NCBI RefSeq assembly: GCF_003201955.1
Contig: NZ_QJJM01000005.1
Coordinates: 62,001 to 126,000, forward strand
Direction of reading: 5' to 3'
DNA from: Blastomonas natatoria
GTDB lineage: Bacteria; Pseudomonadota; Alphaproteobacteria; Sphingomonadales; Sphingomonadaceae
Length of the DNA: 64,000 nt
Part shown: piece by piece, positions 8,523 through 17,736 of the stretch
How the letters are laid out: each line of letters begins with the position of its first letter
Position numbering within the stretch: the stretch's first letter is position 1
Notes under the pieces: model-generated
What the model was told of the DNA's origin: nothing
Database searches by the model: none
Seen by the model: the letters and a program-made list of their open reading frames with translations, nothing else
Made by a program: the position numbers and the translations under genes

Positions 8523-10724
8523 TTACTGGTCCAGATCCTTGCGGTCCTGACCATAGCCATAGCCATAGCCATACCCGTATCCGTAGCCGTAGTTCATGGA
8601 TCCCTCGCCGACTTTCGTCAGGACGACGCCAGATAGGCGGGCATTGGCCATGACCAGACGCTGGATCGACGAGCGAATACCGCGCACTGCGGGACCAACA
8701 GACTCGACGACATAGACAACGCTTTCAACCGCCTTGGCAATCAGCGGAGCGTCTGTCATGCCCAACACCGGCGGCGCGTCGATCACGATATGGTCATACT
8801 CCGAGAGCGCTTGTTCGATCAGCATCGACAGACGTCCACCACTCAGCAATTCTGCAGCACTAGGTGGCGTGCGACCTGTTGATATGATCGAGAGGTTCTT
8901 CAGCTCGGTTGGTTGGACAAAACTCTGCCAGTTGTCCTCACCCGCCAGAAAATTGCTGAGGCCTTTCTCGTTGCCCATTCCGAGCATGCCATGAACCGAG
9001 GGCGAACGAAGGTCTCCATCGATCAACAGCACGTTTTTGCCTGTGCGTCCCAGCACGATCGCCAATGCCATGGACGTCGAGCTCTTGCCTTCAGCCGGAC
9101 GGGTACTGGTGACAGCCAGCGACTTGGGGAAGCCATGACTGGTGGAGAAGGCCAAGTTCGAATGGATCGAGAAATACGCATCGTACAATGCGGACTTGAG
9201 GTCCGACATCTCTTCTACTGCGTCGCGCTCTACTTGCGGGGTAATGCCGAGCAACGGAAGACCAAGCTGCGAATCGACCTGCGTCGGATCACGCACACCC
9301 TCGTCGATCTGCTCCAGACCAAAGGCGGTTGCTGCCGCGATGGCGATACCAAGGAAGGTCGCAATCAGCAGGTTGAGCAGCAGATTGGGTGAAGACGGCT
9401 TATCTGGCACATTGGCCGGTTCGACCACGCTGATATTGTTGACGCCCACCTGACCTGCAACGCCGATTTCCTTGTAGCGCTGCAGCAGCGCATCATAGAT
9501 CTGGCGGTTGGTATCGGCATCGCGCAGATAGGCAGCATACTGGATGTTGGCCTTGTTTTCCGCATCGAGGCTCTGCTTGAGGGTCTCGACCTTGGCCCGC
9601 AACTCGGCTTCGCGACGGGCAGCTTCACGATATTCGGACTGGCGTGCACGCGAAATGCGCTGCGTTTCCTGCGATATCGCATTGTCGGCTGTCGCGAGCT
9701 GCTGCTTGAGCTCCACCACTGTCGGGTGACCGTCTTCAAGCTGGACCCGCTTCTTAGCATAATCTGCGGCAATCGACGACCGCTGCGCCCGCAGATTCGA
9801 GAGCGTGGAACTCGTCACGGATTCACTGGTCGCCTCGCCAGAGGAAGCGCTGCGTGCCTCGGCCGCAATTCGTGCAGCAGTTGCGTCGTTCAACGCCGTC
9901 GCCATCTCAGCCAGCTGCACGCCGGCAAGAGTCTGGTTCGAAATTGTCCGCCCTTCGCTGTCCTTGGTCTCGCCCAGCGTCACGATTCCGTTGCGCGAGG
10001 CATAGTTCACCGCGAGCTTTTCAGATTCGTCCAATCGTTGGCGCAGCGTGACGAGACGTTCTTCGAGGAACTTGCGGGCATCGGCCGTGGAAGCATATTG
10101 CCGGTCCATGCTGGTTGCGATAAATGCGGCAGCCCATTCATTGGCAATCCTTGCAGACAACGCGGCGTCACGACTCGTGTATCGGACGTTGACAAGCTTC
10201 GAGTTTCTGATCGGATCAATATCGACGTTATCCAGAAGCAGATTGACGATCAGCTGGCGGTTCTTGTCCTTGATCTGCTGCGCGGTCAGACCCGGCGTCT
10301 TTTCTGTCAGAACATCGCCATCCACGCCATGCGCTGCAAGAAATGCCTCATTATCGTAGAGAGCAAGCGATGCAGCGACGCGCTCCGCCAGTGGCCGCGC
10401 TTTCAGCAACGTATACTGGGTGGCGTAGAATTCCTGGTCCTGCGGGGTGGTCTGCGCTTCGATCCCCTCCACCATCGTGATCTGCTTTTGCTGCCGATCA
10501 ATTTGGATTTGGACCTGCGCGGTATACTGCGGTGACATGAACAGTGTTGCGACGACACTGAGGACAATGCAGCCCAGAATGATGCCGAGCACCAGCCAGC
10601 GCCACCGCATGACAGTGTACCAGTATTGCAGCAGCATAGGAGGGACGCTGGGTCCGACGGGCGTGGTTGCCGCGGGATAGCCGCGGTGGGATTCCATGGC
10701 GCCAAAATTCTCTACGGTTTGCAT
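8523..10724 (-). CDS. Wzc-like chain-length determinant with BY-kinase domain
   Basis: Inner-membrane polysaccharide co-polymerase and autokinase that sets chain length and drives export with Wza. In the 733 residues: Wzz domain with helix one at about 43-63, a coiled-coil periplasmic region (220-420), second helix 448-468, then the bacterial tyrosine kinase domain with Walker A TRPAEGKSST (541-550), Walker A' LLIDGDLR (566-573) and Walker B IVIDAPP (647-652). The C-terminus is a Tyr cluster, seven Tyr-Gly pairs at 712-725, the expected autophosphorylation tail but in a strikingly regular form encoded by a hexanucleotide repeat. It follows wza by 18 bases. Confidence 0.93.
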   Translation of the reverse strand: MQTVENFGAMESHRGYPAATTPVGPSVPPMLLQYWYTVMRWRWLVLGIILGCIVLSVVATLFMSPQYTAQVQIQIDRQQKQITMVEGIEAQTTPQDQEFYATQYTLLKARPLAERVAASLALYDNEAFLAAHGVDGDVLTEKTPGLTAQQIKDKNRQLIVNLLLDNVDIDPIRNSKLVNVRYTSRDAALSARIANEWAAAFIATSMDRQYASTADARKFLEERLVTLRQRLDESEKLAVNYASRNGIVTLGETKDSEGRTISNQTLAGVQLAEMATALNDATAARIAAEARSASSGEATSESVTSSTLSNLRAQRSSIAADYAKKRVQLEDGHPTVVELKQQLATADNAISQETQRISRARQSEYREAARREAELRAKVETLKQSLDAENKANIQYAAYLRDADTNRQIYDALLQRYKEIGVAGQVGVNNISVVEPANVPDKPSSPNLLLNLLIATFLGIAIAAATAFGLEQIDEGVRDPTQVDSQLGLPLLGITPQVERDAVEEMSDLKSALYDAYFSIHSNLAFSTSHGFPKSLAVTSTRPAEGKSSTSMALAIVLGRTGKNVLLIDGDLRSPSVHGMLGMGNEKGLSNFLAGEDNWQSFVQPTELKNLSIISTGRTPPSAAELLSGGRLSMLIEQALSEYDHIVIDAPPVLGMTDAPLIAKAVESVVYVVESVGPAVRGIRSSIQRLVMANARLSGVVLTKVGEGSMNYGYGYGYGYGYGYGQDRKDLDQ
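8551..8592. repeat. hexanucleotide repeat encoding the (Tyr-Gly)7 tail of Wzc
   Basis: Seven tandem six-base units (CCATAG/CCGTAG on plus, TATGGC/TACGGN on the coding strand) in frame with the wzc 3' end. Four units use TAT for Tyr and three use TAC, so the array is partly diverged. Loss or gain of one unit would remove or add one Tyr-Gly pair without a frameshift. Confidence 0.9.
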
Positions 10725-10742
10725 AATGATTCAGCGCCTGGA

Positions 10743-11480
10743 TCAGTTGTTGTTGCCGAGCAGGAAGATCAGCGGGCCGACGATCGGCGGAACGACCGTG
10801 ATAAAGTCCTTCATGTTCCGGCGTGCCTGCGAATCGCCCACGACCACGGTATCGTTGGGGTAAAGCTCCGGATCGGCATATTGGCCGCGCTCGATCGCCT
10901 TGGCGTCGTACAGCGCCGCATATTGCTGTCCGCCGACCTTGCGGAAGACGAGCACCTCGCGCTTCTTGGAAAATTCGGTCCAGCCCTCGGCCCGTGCGAT
11001 AGCCTTGAGCAGCGTCATGTCGCCGACGATCGGATAGATCCCCGGCTTCTTGATTTCGCCACTGATCGCAATGACCTGACTGGAGGTTTCGGTGAGGTTC
11101 ACCGTCACCTGCGGATTGCGCAGATAGCGGCCCTTGAGCATGGATTCGATGGTGCGCGCCGCCTCGCCCGGGGTCTTGCCCGCCATTTCCACCGTTCCGA
11201 TCAGCGGAAAGGTGATGCGCCCGCCTGCGTCGACCTGGATTTCCTTGAGATTGAGGTCTTCATTGCCGAAAACGTCAATACTGACAATGTCATAGGGGCC
11301 GATAATGAAAGGCCTTGCCGCAGCCGCATAGTCGCCGGCGGTAGGCGCAGGCAACGAGTCGGAGGGAACGACCGCGAGATTCGATGCCCCACCGATCTGC
11401 ACGGCGCCACCGGTCGAACAGGCGGACGCCAGCAGCGCAGCCATCACCGGCACCAGAACCATTTGCGCACGATTAAACAT
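10743..11480 (-). CDS. Wza-like polysaccharide export lipoprotein
   Basis: Outer-membrane or periplasmic polysaccharide export protein that pairs with Wzc. The 245 residues start with a lipoprotein signal ending ALLASAC (Cys21, with Ala rather than Leu at -3). A Poly_export domain follows (FIIGPYDIVSIDVFG) and then an SLBB domain (IAISGEIKKPGIYP). The C-terminus ends in a hydrophobic stretch. The ATG at 11480 is chosen over the longer frame because AAGGAAG precedes it and it gives the signal peptide directly. It overlaps the end of the upstream polymerase/ligase gene by eight bases, so the two are probably cotranslated. Confidence 0.92.
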   Translation of the reverse strand: MFNRAQMVLVPVMAALLASACSTGGAVQIGGASNLAVVPSDSLPAPTAGDYAAAARPFIIGPYDIVSIDVFGNEDLNLKEIQVDAGGRITFPLIGTVEMAGKTPGEAARTIESMLKGRYLRNPQVTVNLTETSSQVIAISGEIKKPGIYPIVGDMTLLKAIARAEGWTEFSKKREVLVFRKVGGQQYAALYDAKAIERGQYADPELYPNDTVVVGDSQARRNMKDFITVVPPIVGPLIFLLGNNN

Positions 11481-12921
11481 TGGCTTCCTTGCCCTTAAAT
11501 TCGCGAATTGCCTGATTCGGCCGACACGACCACACCGTCGCCACTGCAAAAACCGCCGCCATGATCGGCGTCCTTAGCGGATAATCGACAAGGCTAGCAA
11601 TGGCCAAAACCAGCACCATCAGCAGGCCCAGCCGATTGAACTTGGCTTGCGGGCCTCGCGCTCTGGCGCTGCGCCAAGCCGCGATCAAAAAGGCCATTAC
11701 GGCAACCAGCAACAGACACAGACCAGGTATGCCCATCGTCAGGACAACCTCAAGCCAGTCATTGTGCGCGTGATTGGAATAGCTGGAAATCAGCAGTTCG
11801 GCCGGCTCGTGCAACTGATAAATCTCGACATAGCTGCCGTTCCCGGCCCCCCAGGGTAGATATTCGGGCAAAAACGCCCAGACCTCACGCCATACCGAAT
11901 ATCGAAGATCCTCATTCACCAGCGAAAGACGGTCAACGGCTACATTACGCGACATTGCAAAGCCGATTACAGCAATCATCGCCAAAACAGCCGCGACCGC
12001 ACCGGCAATCAGCAGCTTGCCGTGCCGCCTGACCCAGCGCTCAGGCAGCAGCTCCAATCGCAAGAACAGTATACCCAGAGTTGCAACCGCGCTGACGAGC
12101 AAGCCCATCCGTGATCCGGTGACAAGCACCAAGGGCACGACAGCTACAGCTAGGGCGCCTGCCAAAATCCGTACGAATCCCCCGTTCAAGCCGAAACGCT
12201 CGGCTGACGATGCAATCAGAGCTAGCATTGGAAACAACATGGCGAGCATAGCCGCCTGGTGATTACGGTTTGCAAACAGGCCGGGCGGTGTATCCGACAT
12301 GATGGCGTAGAGCTTGACGTCGATCCCGGCGGCTTGGATGACCCCAACCATTCCACTGAGCAGGCCAAGTCCGGTGAGCGTCACCAGGAGCCAGAAATGG
12401 TCTTGATCGTCCAGCTGCATGGCCAGAAAGAACGCAGCAATCGGCACGAACAGCGCATAAAATGCATTCCAAGCAGCGCCCGGGGCCATCGCGAGGGGCA
12501 TCCACACCTCTGATTGACCCGCAAGAGCCTCAATATCCAGGATAATCTCCCGCCCTGCCAGTGACTGCCACACGGTCGGCGGAAGCGGAACGAGATGCGC
12601 GATGGCCATCCCGGTTATCAGTGCCATCAAAACTACGGGCCACAGATATGCCCGCCAGCGCTCAATAGGTGTAATGGCTATAGCATAGAAGGCGATCAAA
12701 ACGGCTAGCGGCCGCAACAATATCAATCCCGGAATTTCTGGCCGCGAACTGCCGCCTACCAGGAAGGCCAGAGCGAGCAATCCAAGAAGAATCCAGAAGC
12801 TACGACTGCGACGCTGCGGCTTTTGTGCCGTTTTCCGCCTGGATTCCGACTTTGATCGGTAACGCTTGCCATCTTGACCCAATTTGGTCCGGCCATTTTT
12901 TCGCGCGAACGTGAAGGCCAT
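11473..12921 (-). CDS. O-antigen ligase/polymerase family membrane protein
   Basis: Integral membrane protein (482 residues, about 11 helices) of the Wzy_C/O-antigen ligase group (PF04932). It carries GLFANRNHQAAMLAMLFPML and the periplasmic NHAHNDWLEVVLTMGIPG, both highly characteristic of this family. The first 40 residues are strongly basic and cytoplasmic. Function is polymerisation of repeat units or transfer of polymer to an acceptor. It is the first gene of a minus-strand operon with wza, wzc and the TPR protein. With the Wzy-like gene at 4730 the locus carries two polymerase/ligase-type proteins. Confidence 0.85.
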   Translation of the reverse strand: MAFTFARKNGRTKLGQDGKRYRSKSESRRKTAQKPQRRSRSFWILLGLLALAFLVGGSSRPEIPGLILLRPLAVLIAFYAIAITPIERWRAYLWPVVLMALITGMAIAHLVPLPPTVWQSLAGREIILDIEALAGQSEVWMPLAMAPGAAWNAFYALFVPIAAFFLAMQLDDQDHFWLLVTLTGLGLLSGMVGVIQAAGIDVKLYAIMSDTPPGLFANRNHQAAMLAMLFPMLALIASSAERFGLNGGFVRILAGALAVAVVPLVLVTGSRMGLLVSAVATLGILFLRLELLPERWVRRHGKLLIAGAVAAVLAMIAVIGFAMSRNVAVDRLSLVNEDLRYSVWREVWAFLPEYLPWGAGNGSYVEIYQLHEPAELLISSYSNHAHNDWLEVVLTMGIPGLCLLLVAVMAFLIAAWRSARARGPQAKFNRLGLLMVLVLAIASLVDYPLRTPIMAAVFAVATVWSCRPNQAIREFKGKEANV

Positions 12922-13195
12922 CAGGGGCGGCCCCCCTCAGCGACGATTATACCAACCTTGGCCATAGATGCGATTGCCATCTGCCTTTTCATCTTTCCCG
13001 TCCAATGCTGGCAGCCCCAACCGCGCTTTGCTGAGAAGCACCAATTTTCGCAAGAGCTTTGTCGCCCCGGCTCATTCAACCAGCGGGCGCAGCGACTTGA
13101 CACAAGCATTCACTTTGAGCCTTCGCAAAGCGTCGATCAGCCCTGCCGCAGCGTCAGACCGCATGAGCGATACGCAACCATCGGCTGGGCGCAGA

Positions 13196-14851
13196 TTATG
13201 GAATAGCCATGCAACGCGACGCTTTCATGTCTCGGGGCCAAGCCACGCTCTTGCTGAGCCAGATTTCAAGTCTACCGTAATAGCTCAATGGACGATATCG
13301 GCTGACGATGTATTGGTCCAAGAGATGCACCCCACTGCCAACAGCGCTGCCATTTGGCTCCGAGACATTGTCAAAGCTGCCATCTCTGACAATCCACTGA
13401 ACACCATTATGCTGCAATTCACCTATCATCTGACGCTGCACATCACCTCGCGTCTGCAAGCCTGGATCAAAATGATGCCAGCGGGTGCCTGGCAGGCGAT
13501 CAGATGCGAAATACAGAACTTGCGGATTGACGAAAATCTTGTCGTGGCGCCCCAACCCGACCAGAATTCGTGCGTCAGGTGGGGTGTGGCGACGGACAAA
13601 GCTCGCCACGGCGCGATAGTCTCCCCCCAGCCTGAACATCGATCGCTCGTCGATTGCTGCGCAAGATCTTGGCTGAGGTTTGGCAGTGACTGCCCAGCCC
13701 AGCAAAGACCTTTGCGGTTGCCGCAGATCCAGCGCCAGTTCGCGTATCGCACCGAGACCCGGGGCGAGGCCAATCAAGACCGTTATCGCCAGCGCTGCTC
13801 GCCACCCTCGTCTGGTCATCATCTGGTCCGCAACCAGCCCAGCCAGTACCGTGGCGGGAACAATCGACATCATCATGTGCAATCCTGACACCCGCACAAC
13901 GCCTTTGTAGAACAGCACGACCTGCAGCACGGCCATCATCACCGCCAGTGGAAACCATGAGCGATCTGCGGCGATGCCCTCGTTTTGCGAGCGCCTGATC
14001 GGCAAAATCCAAGCGGCGAGCAGCAGGATCAGGATCGGAAAATAGACCGCAATTTCTTGTGGCTGGGACTTCAGTTCGCCCGGTCCGGGGAATGGCAAGC
14101 CACGCATTTCGGCATAATATGTCGTTGGAAAGCGAATGATATCATGGAGAAACGCATCTAGCGGTGCAACGGCCAGATACGAGACGGCAAACGGCAGAAA
14201 AATGGCCGCAGAGGCCAGCGCGTAGACGATGCAATCGACGAACCAGCGCCTGAACCACGCACCCGAAGCACAACGCCAGCTTATGATGGCCAGCGCCAGG
14301 CAGTGCGCAACCAGAATGAAAAACCCGCCATCATAGCGGAACAGCGCAGCCCCACCCGCACATGCGCCGGCAAGGATCAACGCCGTGCGCGAAGGGGCGA
14401 CGGGGTTGCGCAGCAACGCGATCGCACCAACCAGGGCCAGCAGGATTACCGGATAGATCGGATAGAGATGGGCCTGCCAGCCGACCAGGAACGCCAGGAC
14501 CAAAGCCAGCACGAGCAGGCTGAAATACCAGCGCATGCGCCCCAGCGTCACGACGAAGGCCGCACCAGCAGTCAACGCCATCAGCAAGAGGCTAAACAGC
14601 CGTGCAACAATCAGCTGCTTGCCGAATAGGGCGAAAAGTCCGGCAACCAGATAATTCTGCCCGGGGCCGTACGTCGAGTAATAGTCACGGTGCGGGATAT
14701 CACCAGCCAGCGTCCGCAAGGCTCCAGTCAGCACGATCCCTTCGTCATAGGGGTTGATATCTCGCACCATCAGCGCGCCCAGCACTAGGAACGCGAAAAA
14801 TCCGGCGATCAGGCTTGCAGCGAACGGTTTGTCGTCGATCAGCCTGCGCAT
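13196..14851 (-). CDS. GT-C type membrane glycosyltransferase (ArnT/PMT-like)
   Basis: A protein of about 551 residues with some ten membrane helices in the first 400 residues and a soluble periplasmic C-terminal part. The first periplasmic loop carries NPYDEGIVL with the acidic pair Asp36-Glu37, the hallmark of lipid-phosphosugar-dependent GT-C enzymes (GT39/ArnT/AftA-like). The open frame continues about 360 residues further upstream, but that part is antisense of the epimerase gene. The ATG at 14851 has AAAGGA just before it. It is divergent from the arabinose-lipid gene set across about 150 bases, so it is a good candidate to use that lipid donor. Donor and acceptor are inference. Confidence 0.75.
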   Translation of the reverse strand: MRRLIDDKPFAASLIAGFFAFLVLGALMVRDINPYDEGIVLTGALRTLAGDIPHRDYYSTYGPGQNYLVAGLFALFGKQLIVARLFSLLLMALTAGAAFVVTLGRMRWYFSLLVLALVLAFLVGWQAHLYPIYPVILLALVGAIALLRNPVAPSRTALILAGACAGGAALFRYDGGFFILVAHCLALAIISWRCASGAWFRRWFVDCIVYALASAAIFLPFAVSYLAVAPLDAFLHDIIRFPTTYYAEMRGLPFPGPGELKSQPQEIAVYFPILILLLAAWILPIRRSQNEGIAADRSWFPLAVMMAVLQVVLFYKGVVRVSGLHMMMSIVPATVLAGLVADQMMTRRGWRAALAITVLIGLAPGLGAIRELALDLRQPQRSLLGWAVTAKPQPRSCAAIDERSMFRLGGDYRAVASFVRRHTPPDARILVGLGRHDKIFVNPQVLYFASDRLPGTRWHHFDPGLQTRGDVQRQMIGELQHNGVQWIVRDGSFDNVSEPNGSAVGSGVHLLDQYIVSRYRPLSYYGRLEIWLSKSVAWPRDMKASRCMAIP

Positions 14852-14998
14852 GGATGGTCCTTTGAAGTGCGTGAAACAGTGTTGTTGCAAAGCAGCGCCT
14901 CCCCGCGCCGTCAAGCGCTTCCTTGTTGCACTGCAACCAAAGCATCCGTAATGGTCCGCCGCATTTGGAGGCGGCATAATCGCTGGGAGATGTGGCAG

Positions 14999-15931
14999 GT
15001 GGGGAAGAAGATAGTCATTACAGGCGGTGCGGGTCTGGTCGGGCAGAACCTGGTCGCCAAGCTCAAGCAGCGTGGCTACACGCGCATCGTCTCCATCGAC
15101 AAGGCTGCCAACAATTCCCAGATCCTGCGCGAGCAGCATCCCGATATCGAGGTGATCGTCGCCGATCTGGCGCGCGAGGATGGCTGGCAGCATGCGCTGG
15201 CCGATTGCGATGCGCTGGTCCACGGCCATGCCCAGATCGGCGGGCTGGTGCCGCAGGAATTTGTCGACAACAACATCCTGGCGAGCGAGCGCGTGATGGC
15301 CGCTGCGATCGAACAGGGCGTGCCCTATATCGTCAACATCTCCTCGTCGGTGGTCAATTCCATGGCCGTGGACGATTATACCGAAACGAAGAAGGCCCAG
15401 GAAAAACTGGTGGCCGAAACCGGCATTCCCCAGGTGATCCTGCGCCCGACGCTGATGTTCGGCTGGTTCGACCGCAAGCATGTCGGCTGGCTGGCGCGCT
15501 TCATGGAAAAGGTGCCGGTCTTCCCTATTCCCGGATCGGGCAAGTATCTGCGCCAGCCGCTTTATGTCGCCGATTTCTGCGACGTGATCGTGTCGGCGAT
15601 CGAGAACCGCACCACCGGCGCCTATAACATCACCGGCCAGGAGCGGATCGACTATATCGATCTCATTCGCGCGATGAAGCGCGCGACCGGGGCCAGGGCG
15701 ATCATCCTCAACATTCCTTACGACCTGTTCGCATTGCTGCTGCGCATCTATGGCCTGTTCAGCAAGAACCCGCCGTTCACCGAAAAGCAGCTGAAGGCGC
15801 TGTCGACGCCCGACGTGTTCGAGATCATCGACTGGCCCGGCATATTCGGCGTAAGGGCAACGCCACTGGACGAGGCGCTGAAGGAAACCTTCGGGCACCC
15901 TGTCTATTCGAAGATTGCCCTGCAATTCTGA
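14999..15931 (+). CDS. NAD-dependent epimerase/dehydratase family protein
   Basis: Extended SDR protein of about 310 residues with the Rossmann motif GGAGLVGQ near the start and a sugar-epimerase layout (NISSSVVNSM in the Ser strand, DDYTETKKAQEK as the Tyr-x-x-x-Lys helix). It would act on a nucleotide sugar or another sugar-like substrate. The GTG at 14999 is preferred because GGGAG lies nine bases upstream; the ATG at 14990 has no usable spacing. First gene of the plus-strand set leading to the DprE1/DprE2-like genes, followed by the FAD oxidoreductase after 63 bases. The exact reaction is not recognisable. Confidence 0.8.
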   Translation: MGKKIVITGGAGLVGQNLVAKLKQRGYTRIVSIDKAANNSQILREQHPDIEVIVADLAREDGWQHALADCDALVHGHAQIGGLVPQEFVDNNILASERVMAAAIEQGVPYIVNISSSVVNSMAVDDYTETKKAQEKLVAETGIPQVILRPTLMFGWFDRKHVGWLARFMEKVPVFPIPGSGKYLRQPLYVADFCDVIVSAIENRTTGAYNITGQERIDYIDLIRAMKRATGARAIILNIPYDLFALLLRIYGLFSKNPPFTEKQLKALSTPDVFEIIDWPGIFGVRATPLDEALKETFGHPVYSKIALQF

Positions 15932-15994
15932 TTGGCGCGGGCTGGCGCCAGGGACTTTAAGGGGGCTCCGTCGATCGGGCCCCAGGAGAAGCGA

Positions 15995-17284
15995 ATGTCA
16001 CGTGTTGTCGTCATCGGTGCCGGAGCCATGGGGCTGGCCGCCGGCTATCATGCAGCCAAGGCCGGTCATCAGGTCGAGGTGATCGAGGCATCGCCCGATG
16101 CAGGCGGCATGGCGGCGCATTTCGACTTTGCGGGCATGTCGATCGAGCGCTTCTATCATTTCGTTTGCAAGACCGATCAGCCGACCTTCGATCTGATGGC
16201 GGAGATCGGCCTGGGCGACAAGATGCGCTGGCGCGACACATCGATGGGCTATTTTGCGGGCGGCAAGCTGCACAAATGGGGCGACCCCGTCTCGCTGCTG
16301 ACCTATCCGCATCTCAGCCTGATCGAGAAGATCCGTTACGGGCTGCTCGCGTTCGTCTCGGTCAAGCGGGACCGCTGGGACGCGCTGGAAACGCAGAGCG
16401 CGCGCGAATGGATCGTCCGCTGGTCGGGCGAGAGCGTCTATAACAAGCTGTGGAAGCCATTGTTCGACCTCAAGTTCTACGAATATGCCGACAATGTCTC
16501 CGCCGCCTGGATCTGGACGCGCGTCAAGCGCACCGGCCGCTCGCGCAAGTCGATGTTCCAGGAACAGCTGGGCTATATCGAAGGCGGCAGCCAAACACTG
16601 GTCGACCGGCTGGTCGAGAGGATCGAGGCGCTGGGTGGAAAGATCTCGCTGGGCAATCCGGTGAGCCGGGTGGTCAGCGAGAACGGAAAGGTGACCGGGG
16701 TCGAGGCGGCGGACGGTTTCCACGCCGCCGATCATGTCATCTCCACCGTCCCCACTCCGCTCGTGTCCGAAATGATCCCCGACCTTCCCGCCGACTGGAA
16801 GGCGAAGTACGATGCGATCGACAATATCGGCGTGTGCTGCCTGCTGTTCCGGCTGAAAAAGCCGGTGACGCCGCATTTCTGGGTCAACATCACCGAGCCG
16901 GATATCGAAATCCCGGGCATTATCGAATTTTCGAACCTGCGGCCGACGCCCAACGGGGAATCGATCGTCTACGTGCCCTATTACATGCCGGTCACCCATC
17001 CCAAATTCTCGTGGGACGATCAGAAGCTGCTCGACGAGGCGTTTTCGTACATCCAGCGCGTGAACCCCGCGATCAAGCGTGACGATATCGTCGCGACCAA
17101 GGTTGGCCGACTTCGCCATGCCCAGCCGATCTGCGAGCCGGGCTTTGCCGCGAAGATTCCGCCGATCCAGACGCCGATCGCCGGACTGCAGGTCGCCGAT
17201 ACCTGCTTCTACTATCCCGAGGACCGCGGCGTTTCGGAAAGCGCGCGGCTGGCGAAGGAAATGGTGGAGCAAATTCCCGGATGA
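15995..17284 (+). CDS. FAD-dependent oxidoreductase, protoporphyrinogen oxidase-like
   Basis: A flavoprotein of 429 residues. The N-terminal dinucleotide motif VVVIGAGAMGLAAGYHAAKAG and the following EASPDAGGMA belong to the COG1232/amine-oxidase superfamily. The C-terminal FAD-contact segment ADTCFYYPEDRGVSES is also typical. AGGAGA precedes the ATG at 15995. Members near polysaccharide genes are often annotated as HemY- or Glf-like, and the substrate is usually unknown. Its last four bases overlap gtrA (ATGA). Synteny with the arabinose-lipid genes suggests work on the same glycoconjugate, but that is inference. Confidence 0.8.
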   Translation: MSRVVVIGAGAMGLAAGYHAAKAGHQVEVIEASPDAGGMAAHFDFAGMSIERFYHFVCKTDQPTFDLMAEIGLGDKMRWRDTSMGYFAGGKLHKWGDPVSLLTYPHLSLIEKIRYGLLAFVSVKRDRWDALETQSAREWIVRWSGESVYNKLWKPLFDLKFYEYADNVSAAWIWTRVKRTGRSRKSMFQEQLGYIEGGSQTLVDRLVERIEALGGKISLGNPVSRVVSENGKVTGVEAADGFHAADHVISTVPTPLVSEMIPDLPADWKAKYDAIDNIGVCCLLFRLKKPVTPHFWVNITEPDIEIPGIIEFSNLRPTPNGESIVYVPYYMPVTHPKFSWDDQKLLDEAFSYIQRVNPAIKRDDIVATKVGRLRHAQPICEPGFAAKIPPIQTPIAGLQVADTCFYYPEDRGVSESARLAKEMVEQIPG

Positions 17285-17736
17285 CCGGCCTGTCCGACAA
17301 GGTGGCCCGGCCCGGTGCGGTCGCCGGTTCAGGCGAGGGCAAGCGCTTTGCCAGCTTCATCGTCACCGGCGGCATGGCCGCGCTGGTCAATCTGGGCTCG
17401 CGCTGGCTGTTCAGCCATGCAATGCCCTATGAGGCAGCGGTCGCGCTCGCCTATCTGGTCGGCATGACGACGGCGTTCCTGCTCGCGCGCATGTTCGTGT
17501 TCAATGCCAGCGGGGACAGCTGGCTGGCGGAATATGGCCGCTTTGCCGTGGTCAACGCGTTCAGCTTCGCCGTCGTGCTCGGCGTCAGCGCCGGGATGCT
17601 GCGGCTGGTGCTGCCGTTCGTCGGCTGGACCTGGCATGCCGAGGAAATCGCGCATCTGGTCGGCGTGGTCAGCCCGATCGTGCTCAGCTATTACGCGCAC
17701 AAGCATTATTCCTTTGGCGAGAAGACAAAGCCGTGA
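17281..17736 (+). CDS. GtrA family membrane protein, candidate lipid-sugar flippase
   Basis: A 151-residue protein with four membrane helices in GtrA arrangement (FIVTGGMAALVNLGSRWLF as helix one, ending YYAHKHYSF, the conserved C-terminal motif). GtrA proteins help to move polyprenyl-phosphate sugars across the inner membrane. The mycobacterial GtrA protein Rv3789 lies next to dprE1/dprE2, the same neighbourhood as here. It overlaps the previous gene by ATGA and the next by GTGA, so it is translationally coupled on both sides. Confidence 0.9.
   Translation: MTGLSDKVARPGAVAGSGEGKRFASFIVTGGMAALVNLGSRWLFSHAMPYEAAVALAYLVGMTTAFLLARMFVFNASGDSWLAEYGRFAVVNAFSFAVVLGVSAGMLRLVLPFVGWTWHAEEIAHLVGVVSPIVLSYYAHKHYSFGEKTKP

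Noticed and set aside
8551-8592. Possible CRISPR-like array
   Set aside because: Tandem six-base units without spacers inside the coding frame of wzc; simply a coding repeat. No CRISPR array was seen anywhere in the window.
14852-15925. N-terminal extension of the GT-C open frame, about 360 residues longer
   Set aside because: It is exactly antisense to the epimerase gene, is rich in His/Arg/Asp shadow residues, and the ATG at 14851 has a good ribosome-binding site and starts with a normal first membrane helix.
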